A stretch of 64,000 nucleotides of DNA from Mortierella sp. BCC40632. Lineage: Eukaryota; Mortierellomycota; Mortierellomycetes; Mortierellales; Mortierellaceae. The notes under the pieces were generated by a model. It saw only the letters and a list, made by a program, of their open reading frames with translations. It was not told the origin of the DNA and made no database searches. Both the position numbers and the translations under genes were made by a program. The stretch lies in NCBI GenBank assembly GCA_011634665.1, contig WAEK01000004.1, forward strand, positions 772,001 through 836,000, written 5' to 3'. Of this stretch, positions 22,285 to 33,804 are shown one piece after another (positions within the stretch are counted from its first letter, which is position 1; the number at the start of each line of letters is the position of its first letter).

Positions 22285-23136
22285 GCAACAGTGCAAAAAG
22301 GACCCAGCGGCAGAGTAGAGCAAAGCAGAGCGAGCGAAAGAGAAAGAGAGCGGGAGAAAGAGAGAAAGAGACGAGCGGTGTGCGTGCGTGTGCGTGAATG
22401 CGTGTTGCTGCGATGTCTCTCTGTCTCTTACCGTCGTGTGTCCTTTGTGTGTGAAAGCACGCTCTTTCTTACTCTTACTCTTACTCTTACTCTATCTCTT
22501 ACTCTTGAACTCTCTCTCTCTTTCTCTCTCTCTCCTAGCCTTTGTGTCTTTTTCATTGTCCTAGGGATGCGAAATCCGGGGGGTGGAGATGATGCGCTCA
22601 TTCCCGTGCTTCTTCATCCCTTCCATCCAGTTCTGCTGAGATCATACTTGCTTCTTTCTCTCCCTTTCTCTCTTCTCTCTCTCTTCTCTCTCTTCTAGTC
22701 CTTTCTACTTGGCCTGCCCCACCGCACCCGTGCTCAAGAGCATATTTCTCCCACTTTGCTCGCTCCGGGTCATGGCCTCTTTGTCCAACGACCTGTCCTT
22801 TTGTCGCTGTTTTTTTTTGTTAGATGTTCCTCCTCCCTCTGCTTTCCAGAGGTTTTTTTGTCCGCTGTCTCGACCGTTTTTTATTATTATTATTGTTTTT
22901 TTTTTATATATAATGTCGCAAGCGGTGCCGCTGCGTCCTGCACTCGGTAACTTCAGCGCCACGTACTATCCAGCATGTATTACCTGTGGCCAGCACCGTG
23001 GCATGCGCAATCCCCGAAGCACCCTCGCCCTAGCCCAATATGAGCCCGCGGCTCCAGTCAGAACTTTCCCCTCCTTTGCCACCACGCTCCATAGACTACA
23101 CCTCTCTCTTTCCCTGTATGTTTGAGATACCATGAG

Positions 23137-23167
<31 letters not shown>

Positions 23168-23512
23168 TGTGTGTGTGTGTGGTAGGAAAAAAGAAAGAGA
23201 AAAAGACCGTTGCAAAAGGAGACGCCAGGGTCGAATGCAGTTCGATCTCACCTCACCTCACCCCAAGGCTAACTTTCTCGACTTGACTTTCCATCCTACA
23301 GTAGAGTAAGTAGAGAGAGAGGCGCTCAAAAGCTCAGAATCCCCCAACCAAGCGTCCGCCAACGCCACGCTTTTTTTTTTATTCTACGGTGAGCACATGT
23401 TCAAGTCAACGGCCACGTCTCATCAACAGCAGTCCCAGAAGGAGAGTAGAGCTAGGAGTGCTGCACTACCACCACCACTACCATTCTCAATTCAATAGAT
23501 TTTGTCTCAACC
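21478..23512. other. Long divergent promoter region between Rho1 GEF and NuiA-like gene
   Basis: Two kilobases with no recognisable gene. It contains GGAT-rich stretches (21940-22000), a mixed (GA)n/(TA) microsatellite at about 22155-22282, TTACTC repeats (22468-22505), CT-rich sequence and a (GA)n(GT)n tract (23141-23181). One 138-codon plus-strand frame at 22709 has no family features and a pyrimidine-driven composition. The region probably holds long 5' leaders for both genes. Confidence 0.55.
22155..22282. repeat. (GA)n microsatellite with ATATA interruptions
   Basis: About 128 bp of GA repeat broken by ATATAGA blocks, 680 bp upstream of the Rho1 GEF start codon. Confidence 0.93.
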
Positions 23513-24166
23513 ATGGATCAAGACAACGCTGCTAATGACGCCTACATGGCCATGCTCAACCGCCAAATTCCTGGCGTAGGAGGTGGTCGCCAGTCCACGG
23601 GCTCTTCTTCGTTTCAAGGCTCGACCACTCTTTCCAATATCCCTTCCAATGTTTCCTCTACGCCACGTCAAACCGAGGCACTTGCCAAGCTAAAGTCAGC
23701 ATGTCATGGCATTCTCTTTGTTTCCGAGTCAGAGACTCCCTTTGACATTGTACAGATCGCTCCACCCACCAATTATCAACCTATCTCGGCCATTTCGTCG
23801 CCGTCGCCGTCGTCGTCTCCATTACCAGAGCCGACTGCATTCCTTCAGATCCTCAAAGGCAGTCGATTGCTCTCAACTCTGGCCAAGGCTGCAGCAGCAG
23901 AACCAGGACTGTTAGTTGGTGACGACGACCCAAGCCATGAATGGCATTCCGCCCGCGCCACACAGGACCTGTCCTCGATCCTAGCTCACGCCCACCCGAC
24001 ACCCAACGCGATTCAGTCGACTGTTGGTCAGATCTGGCCCGACTCTTCACAACTCGCAATCTATAGAGTCGCAGAGGACGAGACATCAACTCGAGTCCAC
24101 TTGTTCATTTTGGGCTGGTTGGACGGGCAACTTGTTGGGCTCCACGCTCTCAGCATCGAATCATGA
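23513..24166 (+). CDS. Nuclease A inhibitor (NuiA)-like protein
   Basis: Single-exon frame of 217 residues. The centre has ACHGILFVSESETPFDIV, the pattern of the NuiA family (Leu-rich helix, then a phrase of the type L-x-SESD-x-PFE), and the C-terminal half (VGQIWPDSSQLAIYRVAED, RVHLFILGWLDGQLVGL) resembles the family's final strands. NuiA in cyanobacteria inhibits the secreted nuclease NucA; what the fungal members inhibit, if anything, is not known to me. The first 50 residues and a Ser/Pro stretch in the middle look disordered. There is no signal peptide. It converges with IDH1, whose stop lies about 200 bp downstream. The family call is from motif memory and moderate. Confidence 0.6.
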   Translation: MDQDNAANDAYMAMLNRQIPGVGGGRQSTGSSSFQGSTTLSNIPSNVSSTPRQTEALAKLKSACHGILFVSESETPFDIVQIAPPTNYQPISAISSPSPSSSPLPEPTAFLQILKGSRLLSTLAKAAAAEPGLLVGDDDPSHEWHSARATQDLSSILAHAHPTPNAIQSTVGQIWPDSSQLAIYRVAEDETSTRVHLFILGWLDGQLVGLHALSIES

Positions 24167-24369
24167 TCTTGTTTCACTCTCCATTATAAAAAGTCTTTTT
24201 TTTTTTTTTATTCGTATGAAAGAATGGAGATGAAGATGCGGGCAGCGAATGATCAGTGCATAAAATGTATAGGAAGGAGGGGGAAAAAAAAAAAGAGTCG
24301 GGAGTTCTTTGAAGAGAGAGAGAGAGAGGAGAAAGGAGAAACATAAAATAAAGAGTGTATAAAGATGAT

Positions 24370-26299
24370 TTACAAGTTCGAGATGACGGCAAAGGTAAAG
24401 TCGGTGGTGGTCGAGGAGCCGCCCATGTCAGGGGTCTTGACAGCGCCGCTCAAGATGGTCTTGGCAACAGCGTTGGCAATCTTGTTGGCGTGGTCCTCCA
24501 AACCGAGGTGGCGCAACATCATGACCGACGACAAGATCATGGCAGAGGGGTTGGCAGTGTTGCGTCCCTGGATATCCTTTCCGACGTGACGGCAACCCTA
24601 TTAGGAGAAACGAGAGCAAAATAAATAATACGAACACACACATGAATGAGCATTATTATTGGAATTTCGCTCCTTCCCTTTCTCACGCTCAGTGTTCTCC
24701 GATCTTTAAAATAAAAGAAAAAGATTCAACTTACAGGCTCAAACATGGCATACTCGCGACCAATGTTGCAGCCGGGAACAATACCGGGTCCACCGACAAG
24801 GGCAGCACCAACGTTCGAGACAATGTTTCCGTACAAGTTGGGCATGACCATAACATCAAACTGCTGGGGCTTCGAGACGAGCTGCATCGAAGCGTTGTCG
24901 ACAATCATGTCATCGAACTTGATGCCAGAGCTGGCGTACTCCTTCGAAACCTCACGGCAGGTCTTGAGGAAGAGACCATCGGCCAACTTCATGATGTTGG
25001 CCTTGTGAATGCAGGTGACCTTCTTCCTGTTGTTGCGGAGAGCAAAGTCAAAGGCAAAGCGAGCAATGCGCTCCGACTTGGTGCGGGTGATCACCTTGAG
25101 CGACTCAACAACACCGGGGTAAGACTGGTGCTCAAGACCAGAGTATTCACCCTCGGTGTTCTCACGGATGATGGCAAAGTCGACACCCTCGTGGCGAGTG
25201 GGGTAGCCGGGGATGTTCTTGCAAAGAACCAACGAGGCGTACATGTCGAGGTCCTTACGGATCGTGACGTTGAACGACGAGTGACCGAGAGAGGAGACAG
25301 GGGTGTAGAGAATTCCCTTGAGACCGACCTTGTTGCGGCGGAGAGACTCGACTGACTGCTTGAACAAGGTGTCGTCGGCAGAGGTGTATCCAGAGACATC
25401 GAACTGCTCCCAGTCAACGGGGACGTTGGCGGCCTTGAAGATGGTCTTCACTGCCGAGGCCGTCTCCTGACCGATACCATCACCGGGGATCAAGGTGACA
25501 GTGTAGCGACCTCCAAGCTTCGAGGAAGGGACCTAGAGCCGACAAACAAACGTCAGATAATCGGGAAGTAAATAGAAGGGATGGTCAGTCCAGCTAAAGA
25601 GATCGGGTACCCCACAATGGCTCCCGACGAGACGGACACAAGCCAGCCATCTTCCAATCGAGAGCATTGCCACATGCACCCCTGTGGTAATCGGGTCGAT
25701 CCTGTCAATCTTTTTCTCTCTCTTTTTTTTTTTTATCTTTTTTCTTTCTCTCTCTCTTGTCGACCACTCCTGCACAACTTACATCCTGGACCTGAGGGAT
25801 GGTGGCGGAGGTGCTCATAGCACGGGGACCCATCTACCAATGCAATAAAGCCAATAACAACCAGTAAAGTACGACGGTTAGAAGATCAGCCTGGTCAAGG
25901 GTATAAATCATCATGAGAAGAGAAAGGCTTCTCTCGCTCTGTCGAGTGAAAAAGAAAGAGCGAGAGAACAAAAAACCGCATTGAAATCGAGCAATGAAGA
26001 AGAAAAAAATAATAAAAGACAAGTAGGATATGAGACTAAAAAAATGATAGTGGCGATGGTAGTGATAGTAGTTGTGATAATGTAGTAGTGATGGGTGATG
26101 GCTTTAGAGGCGAAAATGTGGTGGTGGTGGCGGTAGTGGCGGCAGAGACAGTTTTGAGTTGAGAGAATATGAGAAGGAGGATGAACGAGCGAATGAATGA
26201 GTGATTGAATGAGAATGAATGAATGAATGGTGGCGATGGAGCATTTACCTTGCTGAGGGTCTGGGCAAGAGGCTTGGCGAGGACGAAGGAGCGCAACAT
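24370..26299 (-). CDS. IDH1: NAD-dependent isocitrate dehydrogenase subunit 1, mitochondrial
   Basis: Regulatory (AMP/citrate-binding) subunit of the NAD-IDH octamer of the TCA cycle. Exons: 26249-26299, 25783-25833, 24735-25532 and 24370-24597; 1128 nt, 375 residues. The N-terminus [17 protein letters not shown] is a mitochondrial presequence. The body has [82 protein letters not shown] and GGPGIVPG in order, with the family's last segment [12 protein letters not shown] and [10 protein letters not shown]. The pattern after the first strand ([12 protein letters not shown]) fits subunit 1 better than the catalytic subunit 2, which would have a longer serine/arginine isocitrate-binding loop. 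Confidence 0.94.
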
Positions 26300-27937
26300 G
26301 GTGATGGCGTGCGGGAGCAGTGTGGGGAGAAGAGGGGGGAAAGGTGAAGAGAAAGGGAAGAGAAGAAGAAGAAAAAGAAGAAAAAGAAAAAAAAAAGAGA
26401 AGAAGTAGAGAAAAAAAAAAAAAAAAAAAAAAAATCGAGAGTGAAAATAAAGAGTGTGAGAGTAGAGTGAGAGAGTGAGAATGAGTGAGAGTAGAGAGAG
26501 TGAGGTGAGCGAGAAACACAGAGACGCAACAAGTTAGAGCGATGGCTCCCTAGATAATTTTTTTCGTACTCAGTCGTGTTTACTTTTCGTTCTCCATCCA
26601 AACTCTTTCTGCGCGTGCTCTGGGCGATGGTCGTTTGATAAGGGAGGACGGATTTCCATAACCGGCAGGCAACTGTTGTGGAGCTCTCACGACTGGCTCC
26701 AGAGATAATGCGCCCGTCCCCCCTGGCTCGTCGTCATCAACCTCGCTCTCTCTTCTGGGAAAACCTTGCTGGCCACTGCTCCTCTCTCTTACTCTCTTCT
26801 CTCTTCTTTCCTCTCTCTTTTTTTTTTCTCTCTCTCTCCCCTCTCTTCCCTCTCTCTCTCTCTCTTCCCCGCCATGGCCCTCGCGCCCGCGGGTGCAGAC
26901 GTCATCCCACAGTGTCCTGGAATTATTTATTTCATTTTTATTTCCTTTCGACAAACGACAAACAAAAAAAAAAAAAAAAAAAAACTAGCAGGCAGACTAC
27001 ACACAAATAAAGAGACCGTTGGACATGGAAATGAGGCAAGCTTAAAGATGAATGGGACTATGGACTCGTCTTGACACTACGAAACTAGGAAATGAGCATA
27101 CACTGGGCTGGCATAGAGAGTCAATTGGAAGACTGTACATCGGCGGTCATTGAGCAGACAGGGAGAGTGAAATAAAAAGAAAGAAAAGAAAAGTAGGGGC
27201 GGCATGATGGGTCAGGGGAAGGGGAAGGGACAAACGAGAAGGGAGAGAAAGAGAGAAAGAGAGAGAAAGAGAGAGGAGGGGGGGGAGGGATATCAAAGTG
27301 ATCGTTAAAGTACATACAGAGTAGAGAGACTAGTGGATCGTCGCCTTTTGAGCAAAGGGATAAGGGAGTGGAGATTGCGCGCGAAACAGAAGATGGGCGA
27401 AGTATGAGAACAGGCCCGCAGGCGGGAAAACATGAACAAGATCGAACTGTGTGCGGAGGAGTGAGGAACGGTCAACTGGTGAACGCACGACAGCGAACAA
27501 AGAGGGGGGGACCGGGGACGGGGTTGGGCATGCTGTCTGAAAAAAAAAAAAAAAAAAATCAGAGGCATAGAGAGCGGGGGCTGTCGCCAAAAAAAAAAAA
27601 AAAAAAAAAGGGAAGGTCCGTTCATATCCAGAGAGTCGTTATCGAACAGCGCACGGGTTGTATAAAAAAAGAGAATAAAAAGAGTGCGGAGGAAAAGTGT
27701 ACAGGGAATACGAACAGCCGAACAGGGCGCAAGCAAACGTAACAGTAAAAGAAAAAAAAACACATACACAAAGAGCAATTGAGAACGTACAACAAAGAAC
27801 AAACAAAAGACGTCCAGACCAGGAACGTCTTCACTCCTTCTCCACGCTTCCTTCCAACTTCTTTCTCCTTTGGTCATTTCCTCTTGCCAGCACCAGACCT
27901 CCTTCCTTCTTTCTCCTTCTTTCTAAGCACCAATCAT
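26300..27937. other. Spacer upstream of IDH1, gene-free
   Basis: Holds the IDH1 5' flank and the 3' side of the APSES-type gene. It is strongly purine- or pyrimidine-biased (AGAAGA stretches at 26340-26440, CT-rich at 26780-26870) with poly-A runs near 26410, 26965, 27540 and 27590. All open frames are low-complexity. I see no gene. Confidence 0.6.
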
Positions 27938-29621
27938 CTATCGGGACCAGCTCTCATCCTCTCCTGGAGGCTTCGACGAGCCGCAATTGTTTGGCTCAGG
28001 CACACACTTGTATTCGCCGCCAACACATTGAAAGACCTGCTCGCCGAGCACAATCTTCTTGGGGAGTATCATTCTACCACCATCCTGCTTCCAAGGGCGC
28101 ACACCATCATCCTGCGACATTCGCTGAAGTGCCTGACCAGCCTTAAAAAATTCGACTAATTCCTGGTGCGTCAATCCAGACAGTGCAGGGGCCGAACTGG
28201 CTGCCTGAGAGGCCGAATACTCCATATCCATCGCTTGGATCGACTGCTGATGGGGTGACATGTGTGGTAGTGGCGACGGTGACGGCAATGAAGAATATTG
28301 TTGCTGCTGCGACTGTTGGAGATGTTGCTGGAGAGGATGCTGCTGAAGAGGGTGCTGGTGAAGAGGGTGCTGCTGGTGAGGGTGCTGCTGGTGATGTTGA
28401 TGCTGATGCTGATGTTGTTGTTGTTGTTGCTGGAGCTGGCTCTGAAGTTTTTGCTGTTGTCGAAGTTGCTGCTTATGTGCCCGTGTCGAGAGGCCACTAC
28501 CACGACCAAGGCCTTGAGCTACCTGAGTGTTGCTCGAAACATAATTATTGTAGGCGACATAGTTAGCCGCGATCCGACTGGCTATCGGCATCGGACTCCT
28601 CGTCGAGGGGCGTCCTCTTCGCCCCCGCACGGACGGTGGTCTAGGCTGACCTGCTGCAGACATTGCATAGGCAGCACTCATCGGCATGGGCGACGAGTTT
28701 CGGCGCGAAAGCTCTAGTCGAGCAAGACCACCATACATTGGTTCATCCTGGTCGTCAGAGCACGTCTCGCCCTCAACATCGATATCGTCGCCTTCGAACG
28801 ATCCTGACAGCGAATGCCTTTCATCCTCGTCCTCGGTTGAGCAGTCCAGAGGAAGCCCGTCGTCGTCATCGTCATCATCGTCGTCGTCGTCCCGATGGAC
28901 ATCGAATCGGCCTGCGGGATGGAAGCGTTGCAGTCGGTGACTGCTCATGAGGCTTCTTGTATGCTCGGACATGGAATCCTGATCCTGATCCTCCAGATCC
29001 AAACCATCGTCCTGATCTCCATCCGTACTGCCTCCTCGGCGGCTGTCCCTGCCACGACCACCCGTGAACGAGGTTGAGGAAGAAAGTTGGGTGGAACTCG
29101 AATGGCCCGATTGACCTATGCGGCCAAGCCGGCTCACGTCGTTACTCGAGTATCGCCTTTTCAGCCCAGGATGGACATGTGTGTGATGAAGTCGGAGCGG
29201 GTGTGTGTTCATCGTAGCCTGGCGTTGACCGACAACGCACTCGGATGCTCGACGACGAACAACCGTCAAGTGGATCGAGCCATATCCCGGGGCGTCTGGT
29301 GGGATGCAGTCGTTCACAAAACTCGGACCAAAGACAGGCACGAGCTCATAGCGTAATTTGAAGCATGTCTTTTTAGCAAGATCATACGCTTCTTGGTGTG
29401 GCATCCTAGCTCGGCATGGCAGTAAAAGTGGAGAGCGACCGGGGTTTGAGCTGCTGGTGTTAGTGACGGGACAAAAAAAGAAAGAGGAAGAGTATGGGAT
29501 AGAGAAATATAGGGGGAATGGGGAGAACGGAGAGGAAGGGAGAGAAGCTGGAGAAACAGGCTGAAGCGGGGTAGGCGTCACGAACGACTCAATTGTCCGA
29601 GCCGGGTTACCGTGACCGGTG

Positions 29622-29711
<90 letters not shown>

Positions 29712-30504
29712 TGGTGTGTGGACGTGCGAGGTAGAGAAAAGTTCCATACCATGTGCCCTGGATCTTGAGAAAACCGCCTCGGACCTTGCGGATAATGGTC
29801 TCCAGGATCGGGTTAGCGTCGATGATCTTGACAATATCGGCCTTGGTCTTCCCAAGGGCTTTCCAGATACCCGTAAAATGGACATAGAGGTTCTCTTGGT
29901 CCCACATAATGGGATGACCGTAGAGTTCATACTCGTACACTAGGTAACAAACAATTGACCATAGTAAAAGCACACAATGGAGAGGTTAAAAAAAGATATT
30001 ATGGCTCGCTTCTCTCTTTGCTTGCAATGCCCGAGATATAAAGGTGACGGGAGAGGAAGGGGTGGTGCAGTCAGCCTGGTGGAGGAGGACAGTCAATAAG
30101 GTAGCTGCGAGGACAGACATACCTGGGATGAAGCCCCTTGGATCGAGCGAGGTCGAGTATTTTGCCTTCTTGATGTTGGGTACAAAGTTCTCTCCTACAC
30201 CAGTCGATACATCACCCGCGACAGAAGCAAGCGTAGTGGATGAGGAAGAGACAGATGAGAGCGAAGGTGTCGAGAGCGAGGAATGGTGAGTTGAGTAGGG
30301 GTAGGCCGGCGGCAACGAGGCACCGACCGAGTTGGATTTGAGGCCAAGTCCCGAGACGGAAGAGAGCGTGCAGGACGAGGCTGAAGAGATGGGCAGGTGG
30401 TGTTGGAGCTTGGTGAGGCTATGGCTGTTGGAAAGATCTTGGTGACCATGGTGCTGTTGGAGCTGCTGATGCTGCTGCTGAAGCAGCTGCTGGTGACCGA
30501 GCAT
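27938..30504 (-). CDS. APSES/KilA-N-type transcription factor
   Basis: Putative DNA-binding regulator. Exons: 30123-30504, 29750-29939 and 27938-29405; 2040 nt, 679 residues. The start at 30504 ([11 protein letters not shown]) is the first ATG after a long pyrimidine-rich leader; a farther ATG at 30804 stays in frame but would add an implausible Phe/Ser/Leu stretch. Exon 2 and the start of exon 3 encode an APSES-like domain: [50 protein letters not shown], then [29 protein letters not shown]. The rest is disordered: an Asp run near the middle and a Gln/His-rich stretch (28280-28480). Such factors control cell cycle, morphogenesis or sporulation in fungi; the target here is unknown. Intron 2 lies inside the DNA-binding domain and holds a long (GA)n tract. 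Confidence 0.82.
29623..29706. repeat. (GA)n microsatellite in an intron of the APSES factor
   Basis: About 84 bp of uninterrupted GA, which is (CT)n in the sense of the gene, 43 bp into intron 2. The intron splits the tryptophan codon of the conserved GTW motif. Confidence 0.95.
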
Positions 30505-30963
30505 CCAGGCGTGGGCGGGAGAGAAGAAAGAGGAGGAGGGAGGGAGGAGAAGGAGGGGAGGGGAGGAGGCGGAAGGTAGAGGAGAAGGGCAGTAGTCAAC
30601 TTGTATAATAAATGTCTCTGTGGGGTTGAAAGAGTAGAAAGAGTTGCAGCTAAAGAGTTGGAGCAGGATGAACAAGATAGAAATAGAAGGGCAGAGGAGA
30701 GAGCTAAAGTACAAGAAAGAAAGAAAGAAAGAAGAGAGAGAGAGAGAGAGAGTAAGTGAGAGAGGGAAAAAAGGGAAAGAGAATAGAGAGAAGGGTGAAG
30801 CCAAAGGGCGAGTGACGAGTGCAGGGCTTGGACAATGGCCCAGAGCGGGGGGTTTCAGACAGAGAAGACAATGTTGTCAAAGCATAAATGAACGCCTTTG
30901 TTGTCAAGTCCAGGGATCCGCAGGGGACCAACGAACAGACGCGAAGGGGGGAGAGAGAGAGAG

Positions 30964-30996
<33 letters not shown>

Positions 30997-33804
30997 GAAA
31001 ACCTATTAGAAATATATATAAGATATAAATATATATAATATATAGAAATATAATATAAATATATATAGAAGATAAGAAAAGAAAAAAAGTTGTTGTTATA
31101 TATATAGAGATATAGACAGGGGGGGGGAAACGAAGGGGACAGAGCCAAACCTGGCAAGGCGGCGAGAGTAGGCAGCCCGGCGCGGGTGGACTAAAGACTG
31201 TGCGCGGGCGAAGGGTGAAAGTAGAAGGCCACAAGGGAGGACAAAAGGAACAGGCTTGCGAGGGCAACACGGGCAGAAGAAAGAGGGGCCAGCAAAGAGG
31301 CAAAAAAGGAGGGACGACCGCCTGGTCGTAGCTTTGCTCAAAGGTGCAGTGGCACGGTCAAACCGCTTCACACAGCCATGGGATCGGTGCAAAGATTGAC
31401 CTCGCGTGGGGAGGAGTTGTAGAACACACTGCAGTAGCAAAGCTGCAGAGCAGGGAGCGGCAGCTGCTTGCGGCAATGCGATGCAAACCACAGCATGCCA
31501 GATGCCGTTTGTCTCCCATACCTTATGCTCTCCATGCCTCGTCTGCTTCCATGCACTAGGACGCAGCACCTCTCAACACATGCCCATCACGTAAGAGACA
31601 GCGATCGCGCGCAAAGCAGCAGAGTCAGTGTTACAGTAGGCAGGGGTATGGTCAGCAAGAAGAACAGGAGGGAGAGGCTGTGGAAGTAAGGTGGTCTAAA
31701 ACAGGAGATATCTGACTGTGGTCTGAGAGAGACAAGATAAAGACCTGTGAAGGGCCGACTACAAAGAGAACAACAATTCTCTTTCTCTATCTCCATTCAC
31801 GCGCAATTGGTTACACATGCACCCATACGGGTTTAAGAGTATGCAATGCAGCGGATCTGAAGAGAAATAAGAAGAATAAAAAAGAAAAAACAAAAAACAA
31901 AAAACAAAAGAGAGAAAGAGAGAAGAGCGACATCGGCAGGGGAGCAGGTTAAGCCGGATGGACCTTCTGGAATGCAAAGACGGGGACGACATACTCGACA
32001 CCGTCCTCGAGATTCGATTTGCACCGCAACGAGACGGGGAAGGAATAGTGACGCCCGACGACGGTGTGTTATTGGAATGTGAATGTCGCCGTCTGCCTTT
32101 CCACAACCACCACTCCTCTCTTCTCTGCTCCCCCTCTTCTCCTCTCGATACCCCTCTGCTCTCTCCCACCCCCACTACAGTACTCCTCCTTTCCCCCGGT
32201 CGGGCCATTGAGACCTCCTCGTCCGCATCCTCGGATGTCAATACCAAATCCAGTGTCCTAAAAGGAGAGATCTTGTTGAGGGGAGGGAGCTCAGGAGAGC
32301 CATGTGCCGGTGGGGAGAGTGCTCAAGATGAAGGTCATGCCCGAAGTCTCCATGACAATGGTACACAGGTTATGGCTCCACAGAAAAAAATCACATAAAG
32401 GGTTGCCACCGTGTCGTAGAGAGTGCATCTGCGCTTCTAGTCTCCTCTCTCTCTCTCTCTCCCTTATCCCTGTGTTTGTGGTCTGGGAAGCATGGTGTCC
32501 CACCTTCTGGAGCAGATGCCAACAACGATCGGGCCTGCGAAATCCTAGGACACGCAGGTTTGCGCCAGACGCGTTGAAGAGTAACCAGTCCTTGAATTCA
32601 GTCTCCGACGACAGGCTTCTGATTTGATTCAAGCTACTTTTTTTTATCAATTTTACCTTGGAGAGCGAAGAAGGATCTTGACTAGCAAAGCCTTGCGTGG
32701 AAGTATCGAGAAGGAGGAAAGAAGGGATGGGTTGAATTGGAGAGAGCGGGTAGTTGTGGGGTGAGTGGAAGAGCGAGCGAGGAGAGAAGGAAAACGAGAT
32801 AAGTAGGAATAAAAAAAAACAAAAAAACAAAAAAAAAGAGTATTATAGTCTGAAGGCTGCAGTCTTGATTCCTCCCGAGGCACTGAGGGCAGCAAGCAAG
32901 GCCACTAGACGCCGCCCAAAAGAGATTGATAGTGGAGAACCCTTGGATAGTCCATCCTACTCGCTCGGCCTCATCGAAGCCACTCTCTTGCCTCCTTCGC
33001 CACAATCTTGGCCTTTTGCTTCGCTTTTGTTATTTGCTTTCTTGTATTCGAACCTGTCTCTTGCTCTTTTCTCTTGCCTGATCCCTGTTCTGGTCCCTTT
33101 GGTCATCTCAACCTTCCCTAAGATCACCTTCCCCTGGTCATGGCTATAGTCGAGTTCATGTCCCAGACCCGCACGCAGATGTGTACCACAGACACATACT
33201 TGCACCACAGACACGCTCAATTCGAACGCGACGACGACTACGTTGCACATGTCGCCAAACTGGCGCAGCGAGTAGGCCTGTGTCATAGGCCAATGAGCGC
33301 ATTTCTGTCACTCGGGTTGTTGCGGAGTTCAGACGTCAGTCTATCGCGTAAACTGCACAATGACCATGGCATTGGATCATCATAACATGCCTGTTGCTCG
33401 TCATATACTATTTGACCGATCAGTTGGAGCTCCGCTCTAGAAAACAGGGCCACTTTCACGAGGGAGTCGGGGCTTCACAGTCGAAAGAGGCATTCATCCA
33501 TTCTTCTTGCTTGTTCATTTTCATCCATTCATCCATCCATCTACCACACACACACACACACACGCACACCCCTCTCCGTCACTGTCTCACGCTCTCTCTG
33601 TCTCTCTTCCTTTGTCTCTCTCTCTTTCTCTCTCTTTTTCATCGCACCTTTTCTTGCCCACTCTCCACTCTTATTCGCATCATCATAATTCATTACTCTG
33701 AAAGACATCACTTCTTTCCCTCCTCTCCTCATTCCCTTGTCTGCACCTCCATCCCTTACATTCGCCCACTCTACTCTAACTCGTCAGTTCCCCAATTCCC
33801 TCCA
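30505..33804. other. 3.3-kb divergent region, mostly non-coding
   Basis: Between the divergent APSES factor and the MIL1-like hydrolase. It includes a (TA)n tract (about 30965-31000) with AT-rich sequence to 31110, GC-richer sequence to 31650, a CT tract (32440-32462), a CA repeat (33545-33568) and pyrimidine-rich sequence before 33800. A patch at 32.3-32.7 kb on the minus strand may be coding and is listed separately. Confidence 0.5.
32290..32660 (-). CDS. Possible exons of an unidentified protein
   Basis: I do not recognise this. The minus strand keeps an unusually protein-like frame: LSSETEFKDWLLFNASGAN and FRRPDRCWHLLQK (about 32490-32640), then, after a CT-rich patch, HSLRHGGNPLCDFF and TIVMETSGMTFIL (about 32290-32400). 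A donor-like GTGGGA follows LLQK and an acceptor-like CTAG precedes the second piece. Beyond 32290 a different frame (SPFRTLDLVLTSEDADEE) looks protein-like down to about 32170. I could not assemble one model with consistent phases and a clear start, so this may be a broken or mis-read gene. Confidence 0.25.

Noticed and set aside
21990..22400. Open frames of Ser/Leu or Arg/Glu repeats on both strands
   Set aside because: They are direct translations of the (GA)n microsatellite; the same holds for similar frames at 1.6-1.9, 14.2-14.6, 54.1-55.0, 57.2-57.7 and 57.8-58.8 kb.
22709..23125. 138-codon plus-strand frame
   Set aside because: Composition is driven by pyrimidine-rich DNA and it includes a run of Ile/Phe from ATT/TTT; no domain-like pattern.
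30960..31110. TATA-rich stretch that could be read as a promoter or AT-rich origin
   Set aside because: It is a simple (TA)n microsatellite with degenerate flanks; nothing ties it to a start site.
31958..32398. 146-codon plus-strand frame
   Set aside because: It overlaps the more protein-like minus-strand segments, and its second half is pyrimidine-driven Ser/Pro/Leu.
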